Source: Ophthalmolycus amberensis (taxonomy: Eukaryota; Chordata; Actinopteri; Perciformes; Zoarcidae). From it: 64,000 nucleotides of DNA. The notes beneath the pieces were generated by a model, which did not search any database, was not told where the DNA came from, and saw only the letters and a list, made by a program, of their open reading frames with translations. Shown one piece after another: positions 24,046 through 35,697 of this stretch (positions are counted from its first letter, which is position 1; the number at the start of each line of letters is the position of its first letter). The DNA lies in NCBI GenBank assembly GCA_024529925.1, contig JAFEUB010001014.1, positions 25,789-89,788 on the forward strand. Direction: 5' to 3'. Made by a program: the position numbers and the translations under genes.

Positions 24046-25519
24046 GTGAGTGCTCGACGTGAACTCAAATAAATCTTTATCGTCACCACGATTATATTCC
24101 TCACACAAAAATACACACACGCAGTCCATTTGGGCAGTCATAATGGGGCTAATGGCTATTGATTGGAGATCTGAGTTGGCTTGTGTGTCGAAATAATGAG
24201 CTTGGTTTGTGAAGAGCTCCATTAGAGCCCTCCTGTCACAGGGTTTACATCCGGAGTCCCGTTCGTAGTTATGTTTACGTTACGATATGTTATGTTAAGG
24301 TTATAAACTGTTAATAAACATGCAATGTCTCAGTGGGCACTGTGGACTTTTTACTGAAATAAACCAGACTACAGTCTTTCCCTAATCTTAGCCAAGTGCT
24401 GCCAGAGCCTAAGCACAATGTAGCTGTAGCTGCTACAAGTGAAATGAGTCATTAGTATTAAATGACAAATAGTATTATCGTAACCAAAACAAACTATGCC
24501 CTGTGCTACGATAATAAAATCTAATTTAAAGTGAGACTTTTTAACTTTTCCTGCACAGCGCCCCCTGTGGCCACAAGTGACAATGACAGGATCATTTGCC
24601 AGGATATTGTTTTGAGTCTGCTCCTTAAAAAGGACTATCGACTCCAGAAACAAGACATATTTCTCTGTACCTGTACTTGTTTTTGTGTGTTGGAGAAATC
24701 AGCCACAGAGATTACTGTTCTCTGCAATATAATGCTGCTCGGCTTGTGGCCAAACAAAATACATTAAAACCACTCAACAGCAATGTCTCTTTGCAGAAAT
24801 TATGACCCGGTTACTCGAGATAATCCACAGACCTTGTTTGAAGCAGTTTCATATAGGAACTATTTTCTTAACTACACCCACCAACCATCTCACTGACGCG
24901 AGATGTAAAAATGAATGGCGTCCTCCTTGGACAAGGTCTGTGGATTAACTTGAGTACAAGCCGAGTGCCATTTAGTTCCTTCATATTGGGGAGAAAACAG
25001 ACATCTCTACAGCCGATACCTCCAACACTCGCCAACTCACACCAAAAATATCTAGATCGATACATAGCACTACAGGTGAGAGGGTGAACTGTCCCTTTAA
25101 AGACATAATTATGTTTATCTCTGACGTCTTAAATTCAACATGAGTACAGGTAGAAATTAGGATAAGGATTAGGGTTTTCAGGATTTTCCTATTTGTCATG
25201 TTACACAGATAGTTAAACTTAGCTAACATTAGCCACCGTCAGCGAGAGTTCATACCAGACCATGTAAGGGTGTAGTGTCAAAACTAATGAACAAGGGGGC
25301 CTTCTATTGCCTGAGTTCAGCTACATATTTGTAAGTGTGTTGTGTTTTCTTTCAAAGTCTACACTATCTTTACTTACGACTCCAGTCTGCAGCCTCTGTT
25401 ACGCCGCTAGCATACACTTATTTGTATGCATTGTCTCGAGCTCTTATCTTCTCGGCTGCATTATCTTGTGCTGTTTTCTGATGATGCGGTTGATACGGTG
25501 TGGTTTCTATGCCATGTAG
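24046..25519 (+). other. Intron of the nectin gene (1474 bp)
   Basis: GT-AG intron, phase 0. The stretch 24530-25105 looks like one or two old MITE fragments: 'cagcgccccctgtggcca', repeated 'gaccttgtttgaag / gacaaggtctgtggatta', and the end 'gtgagagggtgaactgtccctttaa'. The other copies needed to prove this are not in the window. Confidence 0.75.
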
Positions 25520-25615
25520 CTGAACAAGCCATCCGAGCCTCCCAAGGCCACAGAGACGGCCCCTCTCAGCCCAGGAGAGGTTTACTACGAGCCCACGGGG
25601 AGAGAGCCTGTCACG
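25520..25615 (+). CDS. nectin2: Nectin (nectin-2-like), cytoplasmic exon
   Basis: A 96-bp, 32-codon phase 0-0 exon encoding LNKPSEPPKATETAPLSPGE, then VYYEPTGREPVT. It is preceded by AG at 25518-25519 and followed by donor GTAACT. It is rich in Pro, Thr and Glu and carries the tyrosines of V-Y-Y-E-P, a possible phosphorylation or SH2 site by inspection only. It corresponds by position to the exon before the last exon in nectin-2 delta. Confidence 0.82.
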
Positions 25616-26236
25616 GTAACTAACACAGCACACACTCACACACTCACACACAACACACACACACAAGCAGGTGTTTTTGCCCGCCGACGCATGAGCCACA
25701 CTCATGTCACAGTGGGCTCCACATCTGTTTGGACAGCTACACACTGTGTTGTAGGGACGTCGTGGTGTTTGTGCTTTGTTCCAGTCAATCAAATGATATT
25801 AATATTAAGCTGTGTACAATTACTAAAACAGTCTAAAAGTGTGTTGGAACTTTAACAGTATTCGTTGTTACTACAAGGAACTTTTAACTGAAGATTGTCT
25901 ATTTCTATATAGTTATTCTTAATGCTTGTCATTTGGATGCCACCGGGTCGGATTCTGGCGGAATCATTCCGGTTCACCAGAAACTCAGCTCAGACTTCAG
26001 CGGGGCGTCCAGCAGCGACCAGTCCACCGGGGACAGACCCAGACTCGGAAACACTATCATTTAATTTTCATAGGAAACGCCAAAATCAACACAAAATGAA
26101 AGTTCCTTGTAGTAACTTTAAAGATCTTTGCACCTTTCCCTAACATCCCATACTTCTCCTGGTATGTCAGGAGTTGTATGACTGTGAGTGGATTTGATGT
26201 GTTTGTATTCCCATAAACACGTGTGACACCTTGCAG
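25616..26236 (+). other. Intron of the nectin gene (621 bp)
   Basis: GT-AG intron, phase 0. It starts with a CA-rich tract (25622-25665). An open frame at 25922-26143 and those on the opposite strand have no recognisable features. Confidence 0.82.
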
Positions 26237-26434
26237 AACCTGGATGACGAGACCACTGGAGCGCTGAACGGCGGCGGACCCCCGGTCCTGGACGACTCGG
26301 CCAAATACGACAAAGCCAACGAACTCGCCGACGACGGTCACCGCGGCAACAACTTGGATTCGTCCAATCACGAGCAACCGGCTGCCAACATCTCCCGCGG
26401 CGAGAGCTTCGTATCTCCCGCCATGTACGTGTAG
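26237..26434 (+). CDS. nectin2: Nectin (nectin-2-like), last exon with PDZ ligand
   Basis: The final coding exon starts after ccttgcAG and reads NLDDETTGALNGGGPPVLDD and onward for 65 codons to the TAG at 26432-26434. The tail is acidic and Asn/Gly-rich and closes with SFVSPAMYV. The last four residues, A-M-Y-V, fit the E/A-X-Y-V motif by which nectins bind the PDZ domain of afadin and so connect to actin at adherens junctions; human nectin-2 also ends in AMYV. The cytoplasmic tail is shorter than in human nectin-2 delta, mainly because the acidic stretch of the last exon is reduced. The four exons total 482 bp, and the frame closes without stop or frameshift, which argues for a functional gene. 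Confidence 0.88.
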   Translation, partial: NLDDETTGALNGGGPPVLDDSAKYDKANELADDGHRGNNLDSSNHEQPAANISRGESFVSPAMYV

Positions 26435-28083
26435 CCACCGCATCCCGGGCGTATGGGCACGTTCCAGGTCACCTAAATTAGCATGAAAGGCAAAAGGCGA
26501 GCACACCTGGTTCTACGCTAGAAAGTTTTAACCCACACACAATGACATTTTGCATCCAAGTTCATCTTTTTTTACCAGGCACATTTATTGTTTTTTTGGG
26601 ACAAAATGTTTTTGCATCTCCCCATAAAAACAGGCGTGAGAAGCAGTGATTTCCTTTCTGTTGACACTGACACATAGGATGGCAAGCAAAGGTAACAAGC
26701 TTTTCCTTTTCGTCATGTTTATAACTCTTGCATGCGTCATATACGGTTTTAATCATCATTACTTTTCAAATATCTGTTAAAGAAAAGCAAAAGTAAAGCA
26801 CAAAATATCAAAGCTTTCAAAGCAGTTTAGGATGCACACAATCGTTCCTGATATCTGAAGAGGTAGCACTTGAAATCACATGTGCATTGCATATAATGAG
26901 GCGGGCTTTTACAATATGTTAATTACATGGTTGAGAGGTGTTGCAATGTAGGTGAACTGGAACACTCCCCTCAGCTAATTAACACACCACGTGCCTGCCT
27001 GTGTGATGCTTGCGAAACCAAATTTTAGCCCAAAAATAAAACAGCAAGACAACAGCATTTCAAGAGCATTCTGTATGAAATATTATATGCAACATTCTGT
27101 GCCATGAACATAAAACGTCCCCGGTTTTATGTGAAGCTGCCTGTCCTGGGCTCTTCTGTTTACAGCCGTGGAAGTGATTTGAACATCTATATTTAGGGAT
27201 TAAACATCAGGCTCCTGTTGCAGCCTTGCAATACTAAGGAAGTGAAAAAATACCATCTTTGAAATCCGTTCAAAGGACTCTTCCTCCACGGTCGGTTTGG
27301 TTTTAATTACATACCATCTGAATACGGTCCCAGAAAGTCCAAAGCATGTTGCTCTCCAAGCAGCTTCAATTAATCATTCAAGATCTTTGAAAGTATTTCA
27401 GTTCTTTATCAACTCCTCCAAAAAAAATCCAACCTTTCCCACTATATTCCAGGCTACAGTCCAATAAAGAAACATTCCACTTTATTACGTTGTCAAAAGG
27501 GCCCGTCTTTCCCCGGAGCGCCGGGTTGCTCGTTAGCGCTAACGAAGGGGAAGTGAACATTGTTTTGATGCTTCGTAACCTGGCAACATTACATGATTAA
27601 GATTCCGTGATTCATAATTGCAAGATTTGGGTGAGACTGTGTGTGTTGGGGAGATGAAACCCGGTTTACGGCAAAGCACACACACAGACAACAGGGTTAG
27701 AAAAAACACCAATGTTTGTCTTTAGTCCTCCTCTAATAAATCACACTAATAAGGCTGAGAAAACCTGATGCGGAATGTATTTTCAGAGTGTGAAAATGCT
27801 CAGCATGTATTAGAAAAATACTGCCATTACAGCCATTTTATCAGATTAAAATGGTCACACGCTCTGATATATGCAGAACATTTTACATATGTAGAAAATA
27901 TGCATTTTGCATTTTTAGCCAATTCAGAACAAAAAGGTGAGCAACAACTATGCCAGGCTGAATAAAAAAAATGGTCTTCATAGATGTCAGATGTACCAAA
28001 TGATGAACAAACTGTGTAAATAGTATTGATAATATTGATGATTAATATATTGTTGGTGAAATGTGTACACATAAAAAAATAAA
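26435..28083 (+). other. Probable 3' UTR and flank of the nectin gene
   Basis: AT-rich, non-coding and free of recognisable transposons, as expected for a 3' UTR. AATAAA hexamers lie at 27035-27040 and 28078-28083 (the latter followed by GT-rich sequence) and at 28171-28176. A further AATAAA at 31449-31454 follows a TGTA-rich stretch and precedes 'ggtcttggtggttatt', so a 5-kb UTR is also possible. Transcript ends cannot be decided from sequence alone. Confidence 0.5.
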
Positions 28084-29479
28084 CCAGTGTAGGTGTTATC
28101 AGTGCCTCTGTACAGGGGATGGAAGTTTGTTAAATGTCAAATTGAGCGGTTTTAAAAAAAACACCAAAAAAATAAAGTGTGTATTACTATTTTATTTTTC
28201 ACGGGTGCATTGAGGTTGTCACTTAATACTAAAATGTTTTATTTGAATATATGGGGAAAAAAATGAAATGGTGAAATTACTCCTTGTTCATATTACTCTG
28301 CATGGCATGATCGGTGGCTTGTTGAAACACTTTTCCCAAGGCTGTTTGCGGAATAATCTTCTCCATTTGTAAAAGCATTTTTGAATGTCAAAAAACAACA
28401 ACAAGAAAGCTGTTTTTTTTTATTTTTTTTATCTCCGTCTCAGTGCATCTGTCACATTCACGCACACCACGAGCACAAGTCCAATTTATGTTGAGAGAGT
28501 GGGAGGTATTTCTTTCGGTTGTGTGACGGCTCGGCAGGCTTCCTGTTTTTTGTCTTTAGCGCTGATCCGAAAATGCAGTCAGCACAGGATTGGCGTGTCT
28601 CGCGGCCGCAGAGTGCAATGCACCCAGAGATGCAATCTTTTCTCTCATCTCTAATCCTGAGGTCCTGATTGAGGCCTCGAGGTGCACAGATCCTCTTGAG
28701 GTAATGTTGACAGTCGTGACGATAGGATCTAACGGCCTAAATCCGACATGTTGTCCCTCCCAACCCGTCACATACGGACACTCGGTCCCCCTGGCGTCAC
28801 TTTTTAGCGCACTGGGTGGCCCTTTAGCGTAATTTTGCATTTTTGCAGGATAGATTCAACGCGTGGTTTACATCGCAAACTGAAGAAAGTTAATGGCAAT
28901 GGCAATTTAGGAAAAGGTCATGGTTTGGGCTTGAATTCAGTACGTTTGTTACCTAACTTAAGTAACATTCATAAGTTAAGTACGTTACGTACGTTAACTT
29001 ATCCATCTTTACCCAGAGCTAGCTGCTAAGTAGCAACAGGACACTATGCGGTCTAAGCTAGCAATGGTAATTCATCAACACTTGCTAACGTTTAGCCAAC
29101 AAGCCAAAGAAGGTAGCCCTAAACTCCTGTGTACTGCTGTTAAACGTAGCTCAGCCTCCCGCATGCAAAACGACCGCCCGGCACATTTTGATCCCCTTTG
29201 TTTTCGTGGCTCTACATAGCTCGTTAGCTAGCTAGCTCCACATTAGCCTCTCTCTTTCCACTCATACACCTACTTATAAATCAATTTTCCATCCAATTCA
29301 TAAACACAGATAAGACATAAAAATCAATTTCTGATGTTTTATGACACATTTTGGACGGATTCCCCTCAAATTTTGAGTTGGTTTCAGAGTTTTGTATTGA
29401 CGTTACTATATCTAAGACTCTAGTATTGATTATTTGACACGTATCTGTTCATCTTTACACCCCTGTTAACTTCCCTTCT
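28084..29479. other. Non-coding, nothing recognised
   Basis: AT-rich sequence with no exon signature; frames at 28385-28840 on both strands overlap each other and have no motifs. Confidence 0.4.
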
Positions 29480-29780
29480 TAAATTAAAATAAGTGAACCT
29501 TCGGTTTTACACGTGACACGAACAGTAGCCTCCTGGGTGAAAGTCCTGGGTTTCACTCCCTGACCTCCTCCCAACATGGAGTGTGTCACTCTTCATACTA
29601 ATACACCTGACTTCCTCCTTTGCTCCAGTCTTGACTACTACAGCCACTAGAGGCAGCCCTGCATGAGCAAAACTGACACTAGAGGGGTACGTGGAGCATT
29701 ACAGTTTGACCCGTACGGCCACTGACCAAGATTCCGTATTTGATTTGTTGGGAGTGAGACCGTGGTTGCCCAAATCACCG
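29480..29780. repeat. Dispersed repeat fragments
   Basis: 'tgacacgaacagtagcctcctgggtgaaagtcc' resembles 59527-59561, and 'ggccactgaccaagattccgtatttgat' resembles 9034-9061 and 55023-55042. These look like fragments of the same old interspersed family as 8590-9085. Confidence 0.45.
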
Positions 29781-31911
29781 TCAAAAGCACATAGTCGGGT
29801 GTCGGTTACACTACGGAATTGAAAACGGTTCATTAACAGGCGCTGACAGATAGAGATTTAAACAGGAGGAGAGAAACAAATGGAGACTAATAGAAAGGAA
29901 AAGTTTACAACAAGAAAACAACAAACAAGGACATTTTCTCATCACAGCTTTCACTTTCTGCGAGGTCGAAAGGAAATGCAATATTTTAGTTTTTCTGACG
30001 TATGACAATCATCTGTTAGTATACAATCATCGCTAGCTTTGGTGCCGAGTTTTTGGGTGTTTTTTTCTCATAAATTGGTAGTTATATTGGAAGTACCACT
30101 TTCTGCTGCTTGTTAACTGAAACGCGGTTTGATCCATCCCGAAAAGAGCCACAAATCTGTCTTACCAATTTAATTGTATCTGTTGTAACATAACTGACTC
30201 ATGGTGTGGTAATTGGTTGGTTATTTTAGTTGCTTTAATTGGTTCTCATCTATAATGGTCACTGGATCCACAGTATAAATTCAGCACGGGTGCAGGATAT
30301 ATAGAGACTTCTACGATAGTCAGCAGTATAAGCGAGATGTTCATTGTGATTAAAGGGAATGTCGGCATGCTGCATGGACCAATGGGATGAAAGCTCCCAG
30401 TTGTGCAAGAAGAGTCGGACCACCATGAGTGTGTCGCTTTCTGACTCGCTCATATGGTGCAGTGTCAGACAATCACGAATGTGTTTCATGGCCCTGCCAC
30501 AGGAAAAAAAAAAGTCATGAAGCAGAATTAAATGTAAATGAATGAATATTTAGTTTTCTGTGCATTAATATGTTGGCTGCTGTTGATAGATTGAGCACAA
30601 AGGGAAAGACAATCATTGGGACTCATTATATTTCAGACCAATGACACGTCTTCAGTATTGAGTTTCAGCTCTGTCGTCTTATTTGGAGGTTCATTCAGTT
30701 TTACCCAGAGCCTTATACGTTTAATAGAGCTGCTTCGTTCGGAGGTATCTGAAATTAGAATCTAGACATCGCCAGGAGTGCCGTCACGGAGCTGCCAACA
30801 ACAACGGAAATTGCTCAAAGATATTAGCTCCAAGTCAGTTTACAGGCGGGACTTTCTCAAAAAGCATGAGTCAGCAGTTATAGGAGGGTGAGAAGTGGGG
30901 AGACTTGTGATTTCAAAGTAGCTGTTACATCGAGGGGCCCGTGTCCCGTCTGTGGGAGCTGCAGAGTTGCATTTCGGCCAAGGTGCTTTGCTCCGTCTCC
31001 CCGCTCCCCCCCTGTTCCGGGTCTGATGCCAGAAACACAAGCTGTGAATGTCCTCAATAACGGTCTGAATCTGGTCCTCTCCCTCGTTTGCGCTCTCTTT
31101 CACACCTCACCGTTCTCTCTCTTTTAACCATCATCATCACAGCTTCTCATCACGGAGCCAGACGTGCCTTCTTTATGTTATTTTTAGCTTGTCAGTTTTA
31201 CACTTCTTGTCTAGATATAACGGATCATGAAAGGGGGAAACACACAAACATGTGATGGGTTTGACGTCGATGATGGCAATGCTAGAAAAAAAGAAGAAAA
31301 AAAAACGCCACACACACTGGAGATGATATAGTATTTTCTGTTTATCGATTTTCTTTCATTTGTATTTTGTTTTATCGCAGATGGATTATCATTTTGTATG
31401 CTTTTCGGGAAACCTATTGTACATGTTTTACAGATCATTGTCTTGTCAAATAAAATGTAAACCAAAAAGGACAGGATGGTCTTGGTGGTTATTATCGACC
31501 CCTGTCAGCAGGATGAAGAGTGAAGCTGAAGAAAACAGCAGAGCGGCACGATGGAGATCTGCTTCGTCCAAACATTTTGTTTATATCTTCAGGTAATGAG
31601 TAGATTTAGAGTTGAGTTGATCCTGTTATCAAGCAATCTTTTCACACATATCCTGTGATCCTTAAAAAGTCTTAAATTAGTTTATTTGCTTTTTGAAATT
31701 AAGGCCAACAAATGTCTTTAAAAGTTTGTCACCTTCTTGTAGAAGCTTGGACCGGTCCTGCTCCGGACACTTCCTGCTCTCGCAACAGGATTCAGGAAGT
31801 AAACAAATCATTTAGCAGCGATGCTAAGCTAAAGGCAGCTCCACAGGCTCAGGTCAGATGCCAGTCTTAATATCTGTGATTGGTACCAGCTAGAATCTGG
31901 ATGGTCTCATC
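29781..31911. other. Non-coding, nothing recognised
   Basis: No gene or clear transposon. A candidate poly(A) signal at 31449-31454 is discussed with the nectin 3' UTR. Confidence 0.4.
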
Positions 31912-33018
31912 CAGTGGTGTATAGTAACGAAGTAGAAATACTTCGTTACTCTACTTAAGTAGTTTTTTTGGGTATCTGTACTTTACTACTTATATTTCTG
32001 TTGACTTTTACTTTTACTTCACTACATTTTGCAAAGAAAACTGATACTTTTACTCCGATACATTTCCCCTGAAACCTTCGTTACTCGCTACAAAATCAAA
32101 TCTATCTTTAGAAACAAAATGAATCATGAGACCAGCGTCGGGGACTGTGGTGGAACACAGACTGCAAGCAAGCAGGTTTGGTGAATCAGTGGTCCTAGCT
32201 AGCAAGTTAAATCATTGGTTAATCACGTTAATGCACAATTGCAAACAAGTGCTCTCAAAGCCGCCGGTGTTTTGATCCCCAGTGATGCCCAGGATGCTAC
32301 ATGCTATAAGCTAGCGGGCGACTACCTGAGTAGAATTCCACTCTACGATGACTGATTTCATGATGGAAGCAGAAATGGAAGCACCTGCTACTCCCGCAAC
32401 AAACTACGGTGGTGACGAAGACCAACACCAGTGGATCGCTAGCGAGTTAGTGAGCTGAGACATAATATTATGCATTTGGCCCTCTACATCCTCTAGTCGG
32501 AATGAGCATACTTATAAACGCACTGTTACAACTCCTTCATAGTGTCATATTGCTTTTCGGAGAATTATGATGATAAGTTCATAGTAGATGCAAAAGTATA
32601 CTTATGTACAATATATTATGTTGAACATTGTTGCTCCTGGATGGATCACAGCCAACCCAATTAGTGTTCAACACAGCTCCATGTCCTTGGTCATGGTGGC
32701 CACAGCACTTAAAAGAAAAAATTCTCAAAATTCTGACCCTTTGCTTTTTTATTAACAGCATTTACTTGTACTTTTACTTTCAATGAACAGGTTATGATGT
32801 TCATTTAATGTTCAGGTTATGATGTACATTTAATATCAGAAAATTACTTTTGATACTTAAGTACTTTTGTACTTAAGTACAATAAATATCAGATACTTTA
32901 AGACTTTTACTCAAGTAGTATTCTAATAGGTGACTTTTTACTTTTACTGGAGTAGTTTTCCAGTAAGGTATCTTTACTTTTACTCAAGTATGGCTTTTGA
33001 GTACTTTATACACCACTG
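31912..33018. mobile_element. Non-autonomous hAT element, 1107 bp, short copy
   Basis: Ends are CAGTGGTGTATAGTAAC at the left and ...TATACACCACTG at the right. The 8-bp target duplication GTCTCATC is intact on both sides (31904-31911 and 33019-33026), diagnostic of the hAT superfamily. Subterminal regions repeat 'tacttaagta' and 'tttacttttact' motifs. It is nearly identical to the two ends of the element at 56327-57950 but lacks that copy's internal 0.5 kb, the breakpoint being after 'gagttagtgagctgaga' (about 32460). No coding sequence remains. Confidence 0.93.
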
Positions 33019-33769
33019 GTCTCATCCATCTTTGCGTTCAGCAGATGTGTGTAACACCAGTCGACTGAGAGGGGCGATGTGGTTAAGCGGACTTTTTGAA
33101 GCGGGGAGGCGCTTTGGTAAGTGTTTCCTGCAATTTTGTGGAAGTTAAAATGGACGAAAGGTGAGTAAAAAATATATCTGGAGCGACTATTTAGCTATTT
33201 ATCTAAAAACCTTAAAACCTACACTTTATATATACCAGGCGGCAACCTCTAGTTCTGCCGAGTTTTGTTTTTGTGTTTATTGTAAATTTGTGTATGTACA
33301 TCGGGAGCGAAGTGGAAACCGGAGTTAAATTCCATGTATGCGTACGCATACATGGCCAATAAAGCTGATTCTGAGTAAAGCCGATGAGGAAGTGTCTTAA
33401 AACGTGCCTTCTCTCTACTGACCAGCAGTGGGCTGTGGTGGAAATTAATCTCATTAACTTCCCTTTGAGAAATAAACGTGATGAGAAAGCTCTCAAATGT
33501 CTTTAAATATTTAATTGAACAGACACTAATAATTCAGTTGAATGGACAGAGCTCTTTCACCATGGATGGTTCGGAGGTCTAACAACATGTCAAAGTGCCT
33601 TTTATCCCACAACCATCAGGTTGACACTACAGCAAGTCAGACATTCGATACATTTCTTTAGTAGCGAGTTGCTTTTCTTTTGCAACGTCTGTATGCACAT
33701 AATGTTCATAGATAAGCGATACAAGTTACATCCAAAAAGAACAACATGAAAAATTGCCACAACAGGGGC
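33019..33769. other. Non-coding, with a LINE 3' tail
   Basis: At 33270-33378, 'ttgtgtatgtacat.ggga...tacatggccaataaagctgattctga' is the typical 3' end of a fish LINE/SINE that terminates in 'aataaagctgattctga'. The remainder shows nothing recognisable. Confidence 0.55.
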
Positions 33770-33865
33770 GACTCCTCCGGTTGCATGAAGTCTGATCGTC
33801 TGGGAGAAAATGACTCTACTTCTCACTTGATTTACTACCTCAGTAATAAACATTGTACCTCGGTT
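33768..33865 (-). repeat. Dispersed repeat family A, fragment
   Basis: 'ggggcgactcctccggttg...gggagaaaatgactctacttctc...tactacctcagtaataaac' matches the reverse copy at 15106-15180. Confidence 0.75.
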
Positions 33866-34903
33866 CCTCCCCGAAATCACACGATGTGACGTCGTTCAAA
33901 CTGTCAGGTACAGTGAAGAGGTTCCGCTATTGCAGGTACTGTGCCCTGAATGGAGTGCTCACTCTCCTGCTGTTAAGGGAAATGCCTGCATTTTCACGTT
34001 TGCTTTGTGTTCTGAACTATCACAGCGAGTGGAGCACATTTTGAGGCCATTGAGTGTGCAGCGGCTGCATCAAAACAGGGATTATTCTTTGACAAAAAGG
34101 AAAAGTCGCCTGCTAAAGCTATGAGTGCCGAGTCACTGACAATCCCCAAAATGTAAGATTCCTGTTCTGTGGTAGCAGGTGTGCACTTTATTTCAAACCT
34201 ATACTGCAAGCCTGTGCTCTTTTGCTGAGTCCTGTCGGATCAGATGAGACGAGACACGCTCATTGTCAGCGAGCATTTGTTCACTTTTCTGCCTAATTAG
34301 CTGTTTGGCTAAGTTCATCTTGGTCCCTGCTGGGCTCTGCTTTTGACAAAGATTTCAAGTGAGTAAGGAGAGGGTCGGCCATCAGGAGCGGTTTGATTCA
34401 AATCAGACAGAGGCACCGGCTGTCATGTGATGGACGATCGCATTAAATGTTGAATAGCATGGATGATGAAACCGCAGGGCCACGGCTACTGCAACGCATT
34501 ACCTGATTTATGTTCTCCATCCGATGGAGCGTCGGGCGTCCGTCAAAGCGGAAATCTCAGGTGGAATTACAGGTTTGATGGTTGACGAACCTTTGAGAGA
34601 TGATTTGTCCTTGTCTTGAAGAATTGGACTGCTCTGTTTGAGAGCTGGGATTAAAGATGTAAACTGAGATGAAGGGAAGAAAATGAAACTAGGGATCCTC
34701 CGCAACAAAGAAATATTTCAAACTAAAATGCAGCACAATTCAGTGGCGTCACGTTGCATCATTTGACATGCCTCAACTGTGAATGTGTAGCACACATTGA
34801 ATGTGAGGTTGGGAACGTAGAGTAGCCAGGTTGTGACTATCTAGGGAGCAAGTTTGATAAAAAAAAATGTATCTTGTATGCTTTGACATAAGACAATAGA
34901 ATA
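33866..34903. other. Non-coding, nothing recognised
   Basis: Several short, overlapping frames on both strands, none with protein-like features. Confidence 0.4.
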
Positions 34904-35290
34904 AGTAAAGTAAAAGTAAAATGTATTTATAAAGCGCTTTTCACAGATAAAAGTCACAAAGTGCTTAACGGCAGAAATTACAAGCATAAAAAACACAATG
35001 TGACCATAGGGCCAATAATTTACATACACACAGAAAAATACAAAATGAAAACATAGTTTAAAAGCAGGTCCAGGACATGGTTTTTACCCAAACGGCAGTC
35101 TAAAGAGGTGCGTTTTGAGCTGGTTTCTGAAAGTGTTCACAGAATCTGCTAGGCGTAGAGGAGCAGGCAGAGTATTCCACAGCCTTGGTGCTACTGCCTT
35201 AAAAGCTCGGTCACGACGGGTCTTAAGGCGTGTGTGTGGGACAGACAGACGACCTAAACGTTTGACCTGAGAGCGCGGGCGGGTGAATAG
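34904..35290 (-). mobile_element. LINE 3' end, minus strand, inner-terminal half
   Basis: On the minus strand this reads the last part of a LINE reverse-transcriptase C-terminus, including AFKAVAPRLWNTLPAPLR and ADSVNTFRNQLKTHLF, then a stop. It is followed by a 3' UTR ending in an (AAGTA)-type tail at 34904-34920. The upstream half of the same reading frame continues at 39284-39370 (APGQAPTYVADLLHPY). The element has thus been cut by the hAT MITE at 35291-39283. Confidence 0.85.
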
Positions 35291-35697
35291 TAGGGGTGGG
35301 GGGGAAATCGATACAGCATAGTATCGCGATATTTTGCGTGGCGATATTATATCGATACACGGACGCCAAGTATCGATCTTTTATTATATAAACTATTTAA
35401 AAAATATATATAAAAATCAAATCAATTGCTTTTTCAGTCCACTAGATGGTGCTGAGTTGTTTTCTGGTGAGGTCAGCAGAGGTGCCGGGTCTGCGTGCGT
35501 GATTGGTAGGAAGTTGGTCAAAACAAAGATGGAGACATCAGAGAAAGAACTCAGATAAAACATGTTGACACAGTTTTCCTTTGGGGACATAATTTGAAGT
35601 TGAAAAAAGTAATAAATCGCAATATATGTTATCACAACACTCAGAATATCGCAGTATTGTGAAAGTATCGTGATAATATCGCAGTATCGTGATAATA

